NCBI RefSeq assembly: GCF_014596085.1
Contig: NZ_JACCJY010000013.1
Span: 62,001-126,000, forward strand
DNA: 64,000 nucleotides
From: Azospirillum tabaci
GTDB taxonomy: Bacteria; Pseudomonadota; Alphaproteobacteria; Azospirillales; Azospirillaceae
Reading direction: 5' to 3'
Shown: in pieces, positions 55,611-64,000 of the stretch
Layout: every line of letters starts with the position of its first letter
Position numbering within the stretch: the stretch's first letter is position 1
Position numbers and translations under genes: made by a program
The notes under the pieces: model-generated
What the model saw: only the letters and a program-made list of their open reading frames with translations
What the model was told of the DNA's origin: nothing
The model's database searches: none

Positions 55611-56864
55611 ATGACCGTGACCACCGTCAAGCCCGACTCGGCAGCCCAGGCCGCCGACGCCGTGCGCTGGGCCTTATCGGAAGGAACGCCGCTGGACGTC
55701 GCCGGTTCTGGGTCCAAGCGCGGCCTCGGGCGTCCGATCCAGACCGCCTACACGCTGGACCTCTCCGGCCTGTCCGGAGTCGTCGCCTACGAGGCGGAGG
55801 AACTGGTGCTGACCGCCAAGGCCGGCACCCCGATGGCCGAAATCCTGCCGATGCTGGCGGAGCGCCGGCAGCAGCTCGCCTTTGAGCCGCAGGACCTCGG
55901 GCCGCTGTTCGGACAGCCGGAGGGGCAGGGGACGCTGGGCGGGGTGGTGGCCAGCGGGATGGCCGGGCCAAGGCGCATCAGCGCCGGCTCCGCCCGCGAC
56001 CACACGCTGGGCATCGAGGGGGTGAACGGGCGCGGCGACCTCTACAAGGGCGGCGGCAAGGTGGTGAAGAACGTCACCGGCTACGACGTGCCCAAGCTGA
56101 TGGCCGGGTCCTTCGGCACGCTGACCGCGCTGACCGAGCTGACCGTGAAGGTGCTGCCGGCGCCGGAGGATTGCCGGACGCTGCTGCTGGCCGGGCGCGA
56201 GGATGCCGGGGCCGTCGCGGCGCTGACCGCGGCGTTGCAGAGTCCCTATGACGTGTCCGGTGCCGCCCATCTGCCGGCCGCGGTGGCAGCGCGGTCGCAG
56301 GTGCGGGCGGTCGCCGCGGTGGGCGGGGCGGTCACGCTGGTGCGGGTGGAGGGCTTCGGCCCGTCCGTCACCGCCCGCGTCGCCGCGCTGAAGGAGGAGC
56401 TTGGCGCCGACGCCGTGCTGGACCGGGACGAGTCGCTGGCGGTGTGGAGGGAGATTCGGGACGTGGCGTATTTTTGCCCTGCCACCTCCCCGGCGTCAGC
56501 GGAAGAGGGCCGGGGTGGAGACCAGGATTCGCGCCACGTCTGGAAAATCTCCGTCCAGCCCTCCGAAGGGCCGCGCGTGGCGGAGTCGATCCGCTGGGCG
56601 CTGGACGCGGAGCTGTATTTCGACTGGGGCGGCGGGCTGCTCTGGGCGGCGGTGGCGCCAACCCCCGATACCGCCGTGGCGATCCGCGGCGCGCTTGGCA
56701 CCGCCGGCCACGCGACTCTGGTGCGTGCGCCCGAGGACGTGCGGACCACGGCGGAGGTGTTCCACCCCCTGCCTGACCCGGTGATGGCGCTGAGCCGCCG
56801 GGTGAAGGAGAGCTTCGATCCCTGCGGCATCCTGAACCCCGGCCGCATGTACGCGGGAGTGTAA
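55611..56864 (+). CDS. glcE: Glycolate oxidase subunit GlcE
   Basis: A 417-residue second FAD-binding subunit (LDVAGSGSKRGLGRPIQTAY; GTLGGVVASGMAGPRRISAG; GILNPGRMYAGV). Near residue 285 a stretch of about 20 residues (FCPATSPASAEEGRGGDQDS) looks like an in-frame insertion with a palindromic DNA core, not typical of GlcE. It lies 23 bases after glcD and 7 before glcF. Confidence 0.93.
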   Translation: MTVTTVKPDSAAQAADAVRWALSEGTPLDVAGSGSKRGLGRPIQTAYTLDLSGLSGVVAYEAEELVLTAKAGTPMAEILPMLAERRQQLAFEPQDLGPLFGQPEGQGTLGGVVASGMAGPRRISAGSARDHTLGIEGVNGRGDLYKGGGKVVKNVTGYDVPKLMAGSFGTLTALTELTVKVLPAPEDCRTLLLAGREDAGAVAALTAALQSPYDVSGAAHLPAAVAARSQVRAVAAVGGAVTLVRVEGFGPSVTARVAALKEELGADAVLDRDESLAVWREIRDVAYFCPATSPASAEEGRGGDQDSRHVWKISVQPSEGPRVAESIRWALDAELYFDWGGGLLWAAVAPTPDTAVAIRGALGTAGHATLVRAPEDVRTTAEVFHPLPDPVMALSRRVKESFDPCGILNPGRMYAGV

Positions 56865-56871
56865 GGCATCC

Positions 56872-58218
56872 ATGCAGACGAACTTCACGCTCACCCAGCT
56901 CGCCAACGCCGATTACCGGGATTCCGAGGCGATCCTGCGCAAATGCGTCCATTGCGGCTTCTGCACGGCGACCTGTCCGACCTACGTCCTGCTGGGCGAC
57001 GAGTTGGACAGCCCGCGTGGCCGCATCTACCAGATCAAGGACATGCTGGAGAAGGGCGGGCCGCCCACCGAGCATCAGGTGAAGCACATCGACCGCTGCC
57101 TCTCCTGCCTGTCCTGCATGACGACCTGCCCGTCGGGCGTCAATTACATGCATCTGGTCGATCACGCCCGTGCCCATGTCGAGGCGACCCACGCCCGCCC
57201 GCCCGCCGACCGCGCCATCCGCGACCTGCTGGCCCGCGTGCTGCCCAACCCGCGGCTCTTTCGTCTGGCCCTGATCGCCGCCTGGTTCGGCAAGCCCTTC
57301 GCCGGGCTGTTGCCGGGGCGGCTGGGCGCGCTGCTGGCGCTGGCTCCGAAGACGGTGCCGGGGCCGAGCCACAGCGACCGTCCAGGGACCCATCCGGCGG
57401 TCGGGCCGCGCCGCAAGCGCGCCGCCCTGCTCGTCGGCTGCGCCCAGCAGGTGCTGGCCCCGCAGATCAACGAGGCGACCATCCGCCTGCTGAACCGCCA
57501 GGGGGTCGAGGTGGTGGTGGCCAAGGGGGCCGACTGTTGCGGCGCCCTGACCCATCACATGGGCAAGACCGATCTCAGCGACGCCTCGGCGCGGAAGACC
57601 ATCGACGCCTGGATCGCCGAGATGGACGGGGAGGGGCTGGACGCCATCATCATCAACGCCTCGGGCTGCGGCACCACGGTGAAGGACTACGCCTACCAGT
57701 TCCGCGAGGACGCGGAGTATGCGCCCAAGGCGTTGCGCGTGGCGGCCATCGCCCGCGACGTGACGGAGTTCCTGGCGGAGGTCGGACTGTCCGCCCCAGT
57801 GATCGAGACGGGGCAGGCCATCGCCTACCACTCCGCCTGCTCGATGCAGCACGGCCAGCGCATCAAGGACCCGCCGCGTCATCTGCTGCGCGGCGCCGGC
57901 TTCCAGGTGAAGGAGATCCCGGAGGCGCACATCTGCTGCGGCTCCGCCGGCACCTACAACATGCTCCAGCCGGAGATCGCCGTGCAGTTGCGCGACCGCA
58001 AGGTCCGCAACATCGAAAGCACGAAGGCCGCCGCCATCGCCGCCGGCAACCTCGGCTGCATCACCCAGATCGCCACGGGGACCGGGCTGCCCGTCGTCCA
58101 TACGGTGGAGCTGCTCGACTGGGCGACCGGCGGCCCGAAACCCGACGCGCTGCGGGACAGCCCGGCCTTCGCTGGCCCCGCCCAGGCGCCGGGTGCTGCG
58201 GCTCGCGCGGCGGAGTAG
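56872..58218 (+). CDS. glcF: Glycolate oxidase iron-sulfur subunit GlcF
   Basis: A 448-residue Fe-S subunit. Two 4Fe-4S motifs, CVHCGFCTATCP and CLSCLSCMTTCP, lie in the first 90 residues; two CCG domains follow (GADCCGALTHHMG and AHICCGSAGTYNM). It passes electrons from GlcDE to the respiratory chain. Last gene of glcDEF. Confidence 0.95.
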   Translation: MQTNFTLTQLANADYRDSEAILRKCVHCGFCTATCPTYVLLGDELDSPRGRIYQIKDMLEKGGPPTEHQVKHIDRCLSCLSCMTTCPSGVNYMHLVDHARAHVEATHARPPADRAIRDLLARVLPNPRLFRLALIAAWFGKPFAGLLPGRLGALLALAPKTVPGPSHSDRPGTHPAVGPRRKRAALLVGCAQQVLAPQINEATIRLLNRQGVEVVVAKGADCCGALTHHMGKTDLSDASARKTIDAWIAEMDGEGLDAIIINASGCGTTVKDYAYQFREDAEYAPKALRVAAIARDVTEFLAEVGLSAPVIETGQAIAYHSACSMQHGQRIKDPPRHLLRGAGFQVKEIPEAHICCGSAGTYNMLQPEIAVQLRDRKVRNIESTKAAAIAAGNLGCITQIATGTGLPVVHTVELLDWATGGPKPDALRDSPAFAGPAQAPGAAARAAE

Positions 58219-58299
58219 GCTGGAAGAGGGACCACCGACCCGCTTGGACTTTTCGCGCCGTATGGCTAGGTTGGCGCCAACGGGACGAAGAGGCATCCA

Positions 58300-59061
58300 G
58301 TGGACACCGGTTTGAAGGAAGGCGGTTTCAAGGCCGACAGCCACCGTCGCGACGGCGGTTACGGGATCGTGCGACGGCTGTCGGCCTGGGGCGTGCACGC
58401 CTTCACGGGCAGCGGCGTGGTGCTGGGGCTGCTGGCGCTGCTCGCCGCGGTCAACGGCGAGGCCAAGGCGTGCCTGGGCTGGCTGGGGCTGGCGCTGGTG
58501 GTCGACGGGGTCGACGGCACGCTGGCCCGCCGCGCCTCTGTGAAGGAGGTGCTTCCGGGCATCGACGGGTCGGCGCTGGACCTCGTGATCGACTATCTGA
58601 CCTACGTCGTCGTCCCGGCGGTCTTCATGTACCGCTTCGGCCTGCTTCCCGACGGGCTGGGCGTCGCGCTGGCCGCCTTCATCATGATGACCTCGCTCTA
58701 CTGCTTCTCGAACACCGGGATGAAGAGCGGCGACTATTATTTCGTCGGCTTCCCGGCGATCTGGAACGTGGTCGCGCTCTATCTGTGGATTCTGGCGCTC
58801 GACCCATGGATCAACACGGCCGTGGTGCTGGTCCTCGGCCTGCTGACCTTCACGACGGTCAAATTCCTGCATCCCTTCCGGGTGCGCCGCTGGATGCGCC
58901 TGAATCTTCTGGTCAGCGGCGCCTGGCTGGCCTCCAGCGCGGCGCTGGTGGTCCTGTATCCGGACCGCCCCGACGCCGTCTGGTATGTCTGGCTGGCCAG
59001 CAGCGCCTACTACGCCGCGATCTGCGCGTGGCGGACGCTGCGCGGGCCGGCGAACGCGTAG
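58300..59061 (+). CDS. pcs: Phosphatidylcholine synthase
   Basis: A 253-residue membrane CDP-alcohol phosphatidyltransferase with about seven hydrophobic segments. The active-site motif DGVDGTLARRASVKEVLPGI-D-x4-LD-x2-ID is the Pcs variant, which joins choline to CDP-diacylglycerol. A GTG start has GAGG 8 bases upstream. PC synthesis is frequent in plant-associated alphaproteobacteria. Confidence 0.88.
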   Translation: MDTGLKEGGFKADSHRRDGGYGIVRRLSAWGVHAFTGSGVVLGLLALLAAVNGEAKACLGWLGLALVVDGVDGTLARRASVKEVLPGIDGSALDLVIDYLTYVVVPAVFMYRFGLLPDGLGVALAAFIMMTSLYCFSNTGMKSGDYYFVGFPAIWNVVALYLWILALDPWINTAVVLVLGLLTFTTVKFLHPFRVRRWMRLNLLVSGAWLASSAALVVLYPDRPDAVWYVWLASSAYYAAICAWRTLRGPANA

Positions 59062-59067
59062 GACGCG

Positions 59068-59343
59068 TCAGGGCTTCTCGGGAGCGGTCTCCCGGTTGAT
59101 GTCGTCCTTGGCGTCGCGGGCCTTTTGCTGGATGGCCGCGCCGGCGTCCTGCATCATGCGGCCGGCCTCGGCGCCGATGCCCTTGGCGGCCTCGCCCACG
59201 CGCTCGGCGGTCTGGTCCACCGCGCGCCCGATCTCCTGGCCGGTCTTCTCCGCCGACTGCTGGTCGTCGCAGGCGGCCAGCAGCGGCAGGGCCAGCAGCG
59301 GCAGGGCAAGGACGGCGGTGCGAATCCCGTTACGATGAGCCAT
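59068..59343 (-). CDS. Small lipoprotein
   Basis: A 91-residue protein. A signal sequence ends in the lipobox LLAAC, with the lipidated Cys at 25. The mature part is a charged amphipathic helix (EIGRAVDQTAERVGEAAKGI). Probably an outer membrane lipoprotein of unknown role. It converges with pcs. Confidence 0.78.
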   Translation of the reverse strand: MAHRNGIRTAVLALPLLALPLLAACDDQQSAEKTGQEIGRAVDQTAERVGEAAKGIGAEAGRMMQDAGAAIQQKARDAKDDINRETAPEKP

Positions 59344-59411
59344 GGACTGGTCTCCACAGTTGATCCATGGAGGCGTAACGGTTCACGGTGGCGGTTGGTG
59401 CCCGCCCTCCA

Positions 59412-60088
59412 TCAAAAGCGGTAGGAGGCGGTGATGGAGACCACCGGCCAGAAGCGGGCGGCACGGATCGAATCCTCCACCTCGCGGCGCTGGTCCTCCA
59501 GCACGGCGGCGATGACCGGCGTGGTCGCCACGCCGGGGGCGGTCAGGCTGACGCGCGGCTTGCCCTGGAACAGCACGCCGAGATCCACGCCGACGCTGAA
59601 ATTCGGGCTGAACACCGTGCCGTTGTAGCCGACGCCGGCATAGGGGGCGAAACGGTCGAACTTGGCCTCGCCGTCAAGTTGGCCGGCCTGCTGCGGCGTG
59701 ACCACCACCCCGCCGAAACTGCGCGGGCCGGACAGGGTGCCGGTCAGGTCGGCCTTGTTGTAATTGATCCGCGCGCCGCCGCTGATGCGGAACCCGGTGC
59801 CGGCGACCGGATAGACGTCCAGCACCGCGCCGAAGCTGCGCAGCTTCACATCCAGGTCGTAATCGACGCCGGAGATGCCGCGGTCGGTGCTGAGGTGAAC
59901 ATGTTGCCGCCCAGGCGCAGCCCGAACATCGGATTCACCCGGTAGCCGGCCTCCAGCCCCAGACCCAGCGTGCTGGCCTGCGCGCCGACGTGGAAGGGGG
60001 ACTCGGCCGGACCGTCCATGGTCTGGGCGGTGGCGGCGGAGGCTCCGGCAGCAGCGAGGGTGAAGGCGAGAAGGGCGGCGGTGCGCAT
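59412..60088 (-). pseudogene. OmpW/OprF-like outer membrane protein gene with a frameshift
   Basis: Two adjacent frames make one protein. The first (to 59846) has a signal peptide (MRTAALLAFTLAAAGASAAT) and GLEAGYRVNPMFGLRLGGNMF. The second gives an eight-stranded-barrel type C-terminus ending in VSITASYRF, with final Phe. Restoring one base near 59893-59897 would join GGNMF to LSTDRGISGVDYDLDVKLRS. So either a one-base deletion broke the gene or the sequence has an error. RPVVSITASYRF-type ends are typical of barrel assembly signals. Confidence 0.75.
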
Positions 60089-60224
60089 GCGGCGTTTCCC
60101 CTTTGAGACGTCTCGATCGAATGGGGAACGCGGATTAACCGCAAAGGTTGCGGCCGGCGTTGGGCGCCGGCCGCGTTTCAGCTTGCTGTGGCCGAACCGC
60201 CATAGTGATGGGGCATGACCTTGC

Positions 60225-62024
60225 TTAGAACTGCTCCTCGCTCAGCGCCATGACCGTGCGGTGGGCGGTCAGGATCGGCAGCAGCAGGCCCGGCCCCTGG
60301 GCCAGGATTTGCTCGGCGTAGAAGCGGGCGGTGACCAGCTTGGCCTCCAGGAAGGGGGCGTTGGCGCCGGGCTGGCGCAGCCCCTCCAGCGCCTTGGCGG
60401 CGGAGCGGGCGAGCATCCAGCCGCCGGCCACCGTGCCCCACAGCTTCAGATAGTTCACGGCCCCCGCCGCGGCGGCGCGCAGGTCGCCGTCGGCCTGCGT
60501 CTTGACCACCCAGGCCACCGCCTGCTCCAGCGCGTCCAGACCGGCGGACAGGTTGGTGCGGATCGCCTCCATGTCGTCGCCGGGGACGCTCTCCAGCTCC
60601 GCCACCGTGGCGCGCATCTCCGCGATGAAGGTCCGGGCCGACTCGCCGCCGTCGCGGCCGGTCTTGCGGAAGGTCAGATCGTTGGCGTGGATGCCGTTGG
60701 TGCCCTCGTAGATCGGGGTGATGCGGGCGTCGCGGTAATGCTGGGCGGCGCCGGTCTCCTCGATGAAGCCCATACCGCCGTGGATCTGCACGCCGGTGGA
60801 GGCGACGTCGCAGCCGATGTCGGTGCTCCACGCCTTCACGATGGGGGTCAGGATGTCGACGCGGGCGGTGGCGGCGGCGCGTACCGCGGCGTCCTCGTGG
60901 TGGCGGGACACGTCGAGCTGGGTGCCGGCGTAGAGCGCCAGCGCGCGGGCGGCCTCCGTCTTGGCGCGCATGTCCAGCAGCATCCGGCGCACGTCCGGGT
61001 GGCGGATGATGGCGACGCCGGAGCCCTTCGGGTCGGCCAGATCCTTGCTCTGCACGCGGCCCTTGGCGTAGTCGCGGGCCTGCTGGTAGGCGCGCTCGGC
61101 GATCGCCACGCCTTGGATGCCGACGCCGAGGCGGGCGTTGTTCATCATGGTGAACATGTATTCGATGCCGCGGTTCTCCTGGCCGACCAGGAAGCCGGTG
61201 GCGCCGCCGTCGTCGCCGAAGGCCATGACCGCGGTGGGGCTGGCCATGATGCCCAGCTTGTGCTCCAGGCTGGCGCAGCGCAGGTCGTTGCGCGCGCCCG
61301 GCGTGCCGTCCGCGTTCGGCAGGAACTTCGGCACGATGAACAGGCTGATGCCCTTGATGCCCGGAGGCGCGTCGGGCAGGCGGGCCAGCACCAGATGGAC
61401 GATGTTGTCCGTCAGGTCATGCTCGCCGTAGGTGATGAAGATCTTCTGACCGGTGATGCGGTAGGTCCCGTCCTCCGCCCGCACCGCGCGGGTGCGCACG
61501 GCGGCGAGGTCGGAGCCGGCCTGCGGCTCCGTCAGGTTCATGGTGCCGTTCCACTCGCCGGCGATCATCTTCGGCAGATAGAGCGCCTTCTGCTCCGCGC
61601 TGGCGTGCTCGGTCAGCAGGTCGACGGCGCCCTGGGTCAGCAGAGGGCACAGGCCGAAGGACAGGTTGGCCGCCTGCCACATCTCGTTCACCGCGAAGGC
61701 CACGGTCCAGGGCAGGCCCTGTCCGCCATACTCCGGCTCGAAGGGAAGGCTGTTCCAGCCGCTCTCGATGAACTGGCTGTAGGCGTCCTTCCAGCCGGTC
61801 GGCGTGCGGACCACGCCGTTCTCCAGCACCGAGCCTTCCTTGTCGCCGACCCGGTTCAGCGGGGCGAGAACGCCGGAGGCGAACTTGCCGGCTTCCTCCA
61901 GCACGGCGTCGACCAGATCGGGGGCCGCCGAATCGCAGTTCGGAAGCGCGGCGACCGTTTCGAGGCCGACCACCTCGTTCAGGACAAAGCGGAGGTCATC
62001 GACCGGAGCGGTGTAGGGAATCAT
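60225..62024 (-). CDS. Acyl-CoA dehydrogenase, DmdC-like
   Basis: A 599-residue acyl-CoA dehydrogenase of the long FadE/DmdC type. Seen: GTMNLTEPQAGSDLAAVRTR and ITGQKIFITYGEHD (FAD and substrate site), EHKLGIMASPTAVMAFGDDG, and IHGGMGFIEETGAAQHYRDA, with the catalytic-base region and IYEGTNGIHANDL. The length and C-terminal extra domain resemble methylmercaptopropionyl-CoA dehydrogenase, but specificity is not certain. It is monocistronic. Confidence 0.88.
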   Translation of the reverse strand: MIPYTAPVDDLRFVLNEVVGLETVAALPNCDSAAPDLVDAVLEEAGKFASGVLAPLNRVGDKEGSVLENGVVRTPTGWKDAYSQFIESGWNSLPFEPEYGGQGLPWTVAFAVNEMWQAANLSFGLCPLLTQGAVDLLTEHASAEQKALYLPKMIAGEWNGTMNLTEPQAGSDLAAVRTRAVRAEDGTYRITGQKIFITYGEHDLTDNIVHLVLARLPDAPPGIKGISLFIVPKFLPNADGTPGARNDLRCASLEHKLGIMASPTAVMAFGDDGGATGFLVGQENRGIEYMFTMMNNARLGVGIQGVAIAERAYQQARDYAKGRVQSKDLADPKGSGVAIIRHPDVRRMLLDMRAKTEAARALALYAGTQLDVSRHHEDAAVRAAATARVDILTPIVKAWSTDIGCDVASTGVQIHGGMGFIEETGAAQHYRDARITPIYEGTNGIHANDLTFRKTGRDGGESARTFIAEMRATVAELESVPGDDMEAIRTNLSAGLDALEQAVAWVVKTQADGDLRAAAAGAVNYLKLWGTVAGGWMLARSAAKALEGLRQPGANAPFLEAKLVTARFYAEQILAQGPGLLLPILTAHRTVMALSEEQF

Positions 62025-62249
62025 GGATGGAGCGGCCTCCCGTGACCCGGTTGTGCGTGAATGCTTCTTGGGCGTTTACGTGCGCGTCACCATACCGTAC
62101 CGAATGGTGCATGGCGAGCCTCGCCGTCGGGCATGAATATTGGCATCTGGGTTGCGGTGCGAACAGCGCGCCTGCGACGCAGGAGAGGGCGCCGGACTTG
62201 GCATCGCGGTTGCAAGAGTGGGGCAGCACCGCTCACAGGGGTTCCTCCC

Positions 62250-63278
62250 ATGACCATCGCCGCCGCCCTTGCCCGTCAGGCCGAATCTGCCGTCCAGGCC
62301 GCGAAGACCACCCGCGGGCCGGAAAATGTCGAGGCGGCGGTCCGCAACGCCAGCGCCAAGACCGGGGTCGATTTTTCCTACCTCATGGAAAAAGCTGCCG
62401 TGGAGAGCGGGTACCGGACGGACGTGAAGTCCTCCTCCTCCTCGGCGACCGGGCTCTACCAGTTCATCGACAGCACGTGGCTGGCGACGATGCGCGACCA
62501 TGGGGCGGACCACGGCTATGCCAAATACGCCAACGCGATCCAGACGCGCGGCGACGGACGCCCCTACGTCACCGATCCCGACCTGAAGCGCGAGATCCTG
62601 GACCTGCGCAAGGACCCCAACGCCTCGGCCCTGATGGCCGCGGAATACACCCGCGACAACAAGGAGTATCTGGAGGACACGGTCAAAGGGAAGGTCGGCT
62701 CCACCGAACTCTACATGGCGCATTTCCTGGGGGCGGGCGGAGCGTCGAAGTTCCTGAACGCCATGCAGGACAACCCCAACCGCGCCGCCAAGGAGCTTTT
62801 CCCCGACGCCGCCTCGGCCAACAAGGCGGTGTTCTTCGACAAGGACACCGGGCGGGCCAAGTCGCTGAAGGACATCTACGACCGCTTCGCGACGAAATTC
62901 GCGGAGACGCCCAACGCCGACTTCGCGCCGGCCCAGACCGCCATCGACCGGGTGCGCCGCCAGGACATGCCGGACGGTTTCACGACCCAGGTGCCCAGCA
63001 TGCCGCAGAAGGCCCTGAACGGCACGCCGCTGTCGATCTACCACGTGCTGGCCCTGAACGCGCTGGAGACGCCGGACGAGGTGGACAGCATTTCCGGCAA
63101 GCCCGCCCGCGGCCGCCGCCAGGACGGCGAGGACAAGGACAACCGCCGCATGCGCGACCAGCCGGTCCGTACGGATCAGAACGAGCACACCGGGCTGGGC
63201 CTCGGGCTGGGCCTGTCCAAGGTGGTCGGGCAAGGGACCGTCGCCGGTACGACGGAAACGACCGCGACCGCCGCCTGA
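62250..63278 (+). CDS. Lytic transglycosylase-like (SLT) protein
   Basis: A 342-residue protein. The SLT core is KTGVDFSYLMEKAAVESGYR with catalytic Glu in AAVESGY, then SSSSATGLYQFIDSTWL and a later LYMAHFLGAGGASKFL. No signal peptide is evident, so export may follow a flagellar or other route. The last 80 residues are charged and disordered. The ATG at 62250 was preferred over an in-frame start 63 codons earlier because GGGGTTCCTCCC lies before it and the earlier part is Arg-rich noise. Confidence 0.8.
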   Translation: MTIAAALARQAESAVQAAKTTRGPENVEAAVRNASAKTGVDFSYLMEKAAVESGYRTDVKSSSSSATGLYQFIDSTWLATMRDHGADHGYAKYANAIQTRGDGRPYVTDPDLKREILDLRKDPNASALMAAEYTRDNKEYLEDTVKGKVGSTELYMAHFLGAGGASKFLNAMQDNPNRAAKELFPDAASANKAVFFDKDTGRAKSLKDIYDRFATKFAETPNADFAPAQTAIDRVRRQDMPDGFTTQVPSMPQKALNGTPLSIYHVLALNALETPDEVDSISGKPARGRRQDGEDKDNRRMRDQPVRTDQNEHTGLGLGLGLSKVVGQGTVAGTTETTATAA

Positions 63279-63294
63279 GCGGCGGAACGCCAGG

Positions 63295-63960
63295 CTACAC
63301 GTTCTTGAGGCGATCGCGGGCTTCCGCCGCGATGGCCGCGAAGACCCGGCGGTCGCCGGGCAGCAGCGCGTCGGCGGTCAGCCGGCGGTGCGGCTCGAAC
63401 CGCAACCCCGCCCGGTGCGCCGCCGCGGCGCTTCCCCAGAAGGCCGGCGGCTGGTAGCGCAGGCCCGCCGCATGGCGCGGCTCGCGCAGCCGCACCTCCC
63501 GCAGCACGTTGGTCAGGTCGAAATCGATCAGGAACCGCCGCCCGCCGGGGCCGGTCAGGCGAATCCAGGCGTGGAACGGGAAGGATTCCGCCTCCTGCCG
63601 CCGTTGGGCCGGATCGGGGGGACGAACGTCGGCGGCCGCCGCCGGATAGCCGAGCCAGCGCGCCCGGCCATGGGCAACGGACTTGCGGAACGCCACGCGG
63701 CCCAGCGCGACCTCGGCCCGCCCGTGGCCCAGAGCCTCCAGCAGAATCGCCCCGGCGAAGGCATAGTACTGGCAGCCGCCCAGCCGGTGGGTGTGGACCA
63801 GCTCGCGGTGCAGTGGGTGGGCGGTCACGGCTTCATGCACCGCACGGCGGATGCGCTCCCGCTCCGGCGGCAGGGCGCCTGTGGTGGAGGTGCCGGGCAC
63901 CGGCGCCGTCTCGGCCTCGCCCAGCATCAGGCGCATCCACGCCGACATCGCGAGAAGCAT
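63295..63960 (-). CDS. Transglutaminase/papain-fold-like hypothetical protein
   Basis: A 221-residue soluble protein with a Cys-His-Asp order: Cys63 in LGGCQYYAFAGAILLEALG, His130 in FPFHAWIRL, and Asp146/148 in FLIDFDLTN. This is the pattern of transglutaminase-like and DUF2026-type folds. Substrate unknown. Convergent with the transglycosylase gene, 16 bases apart. Confidence 0.6.
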   Translation of the reverse strand: MLLAMSAWMRLMLGEAETAPVPGTSTTGALPPERERIRRAVHEAVTAHPLHRELVHTHRLGGCQYYAFAGAILLEALGHGRAEVALGRVAFRKSVAHGRARWLGYPAAAADVRPPDPAQRRQEAESFPFHAWIRLTGPGGRRFLIDFDLTNVLREVRLREPRHAAGLRYQPPAFWGSAAAAHRAGLRFEPHRRLTADALLPGDRRVFAAIAAEARDRLKNV

Positions 63961-64000
63961 CGCCGCCTCCGTTCCGCGGTTACCGACCGACTCCCTACGA

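Noticed and set aside
54222..56864. 880-residue frame whose first part overlaps glcD in another frame
   Set aside because: Only the last 417 residues, from 55611, are real GlcE; the rest is out-of-frame glcD.

Overview
The window is a 64 kb GC-rich chromosomal segment of an alphaproteobacterial diazotroph, almost certainly Azospirillum and closest to A. brasilense. The NifH, NifD, NifK, NifA, NifB and AerC-like proteins read as that species, the nif gene order and the draT-draG pair match it, and NifA has the oxygen-sensing Cys spacing (C-x11-C-x19-C-x4-C) of alphaproteobacterial NifA. Species identity comes from recognition of the proteins, not from a database search.

Layout. Positions 1-4.9 kb hold a hybrid histidine kinase (cut by the window edge), a membrane chemoreceptor with a PilZ tail and a small unknown protein. 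From 5 to 43 kb is the nitrogen fixation island, mostly on the minus strand: fixABCX (electron supply); an iscA-type gene with nifU, nifS, nifV, cysE and nifW (Fe-S, homocitrate and cysteine supply, MoFe protein protection); a divergent TPR gene; nifE, nifN, nifX, two NifX-associated genes, fdxB and nifQ (FeMo-cofactor assembly), followed by an unusual C39-like cysteine peptidase; an aerC-like redox chemoreceptor; an Rrf2/NDH-2-like pair; and nifHDK. On the plus strand follow draT, draG, an ArsC-like gene, a class II glutamine amidotransferase and an azoreductase. A third minus-strand block reads nifB, ferredoxin, TPR paralogue, LRV Fe-S protein, two nifZ-type genes, a second NifS-type desulfurase, nifT, a small protein, a DegT-fold protein without its PLP lysine and a SIR2-like protein. 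An FHA-cyclase and nifA lie upstream of nifB. From 46.5 kb to the end are ordinary genes: a TetR-controlled ABC exporter split by an opposite-strand gene, mepA, methyltransferases, rpmJ, glcDEF, a phosphatidylcholine synthase, a frameshifted outer-membrane protein gene, a DmdC-like acyl-CoA dehydrogenase and a lytic transglycosylase.

Regulation is readable. Sigma-54 -24/-12 elements precede fixA, the iscA-nifUSV operon, nifE, nifH and nifB, each with one or two NifA sites (TGT-N10-ACA) upstream. The nifE pair is an exact inverted repeat and the nifH pair overlaps. NifA would therefore switch on Fe-S and cofactor assembly, the structural genes and electron supply together, while DraT/DraG control NifH after translation through Arg101.

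The least explained parts are the long accessory tail of the nifB operon (TPR, LRV, DegT without lysine, SIR2-like), the C39-like peptidase after nifQ, the 448-residue unknown between nifH and draT, and a family of about 105 bp inverted-repeat elements between nif genes. No tRNA, rRNA, CRISPR array or transposase was seen.
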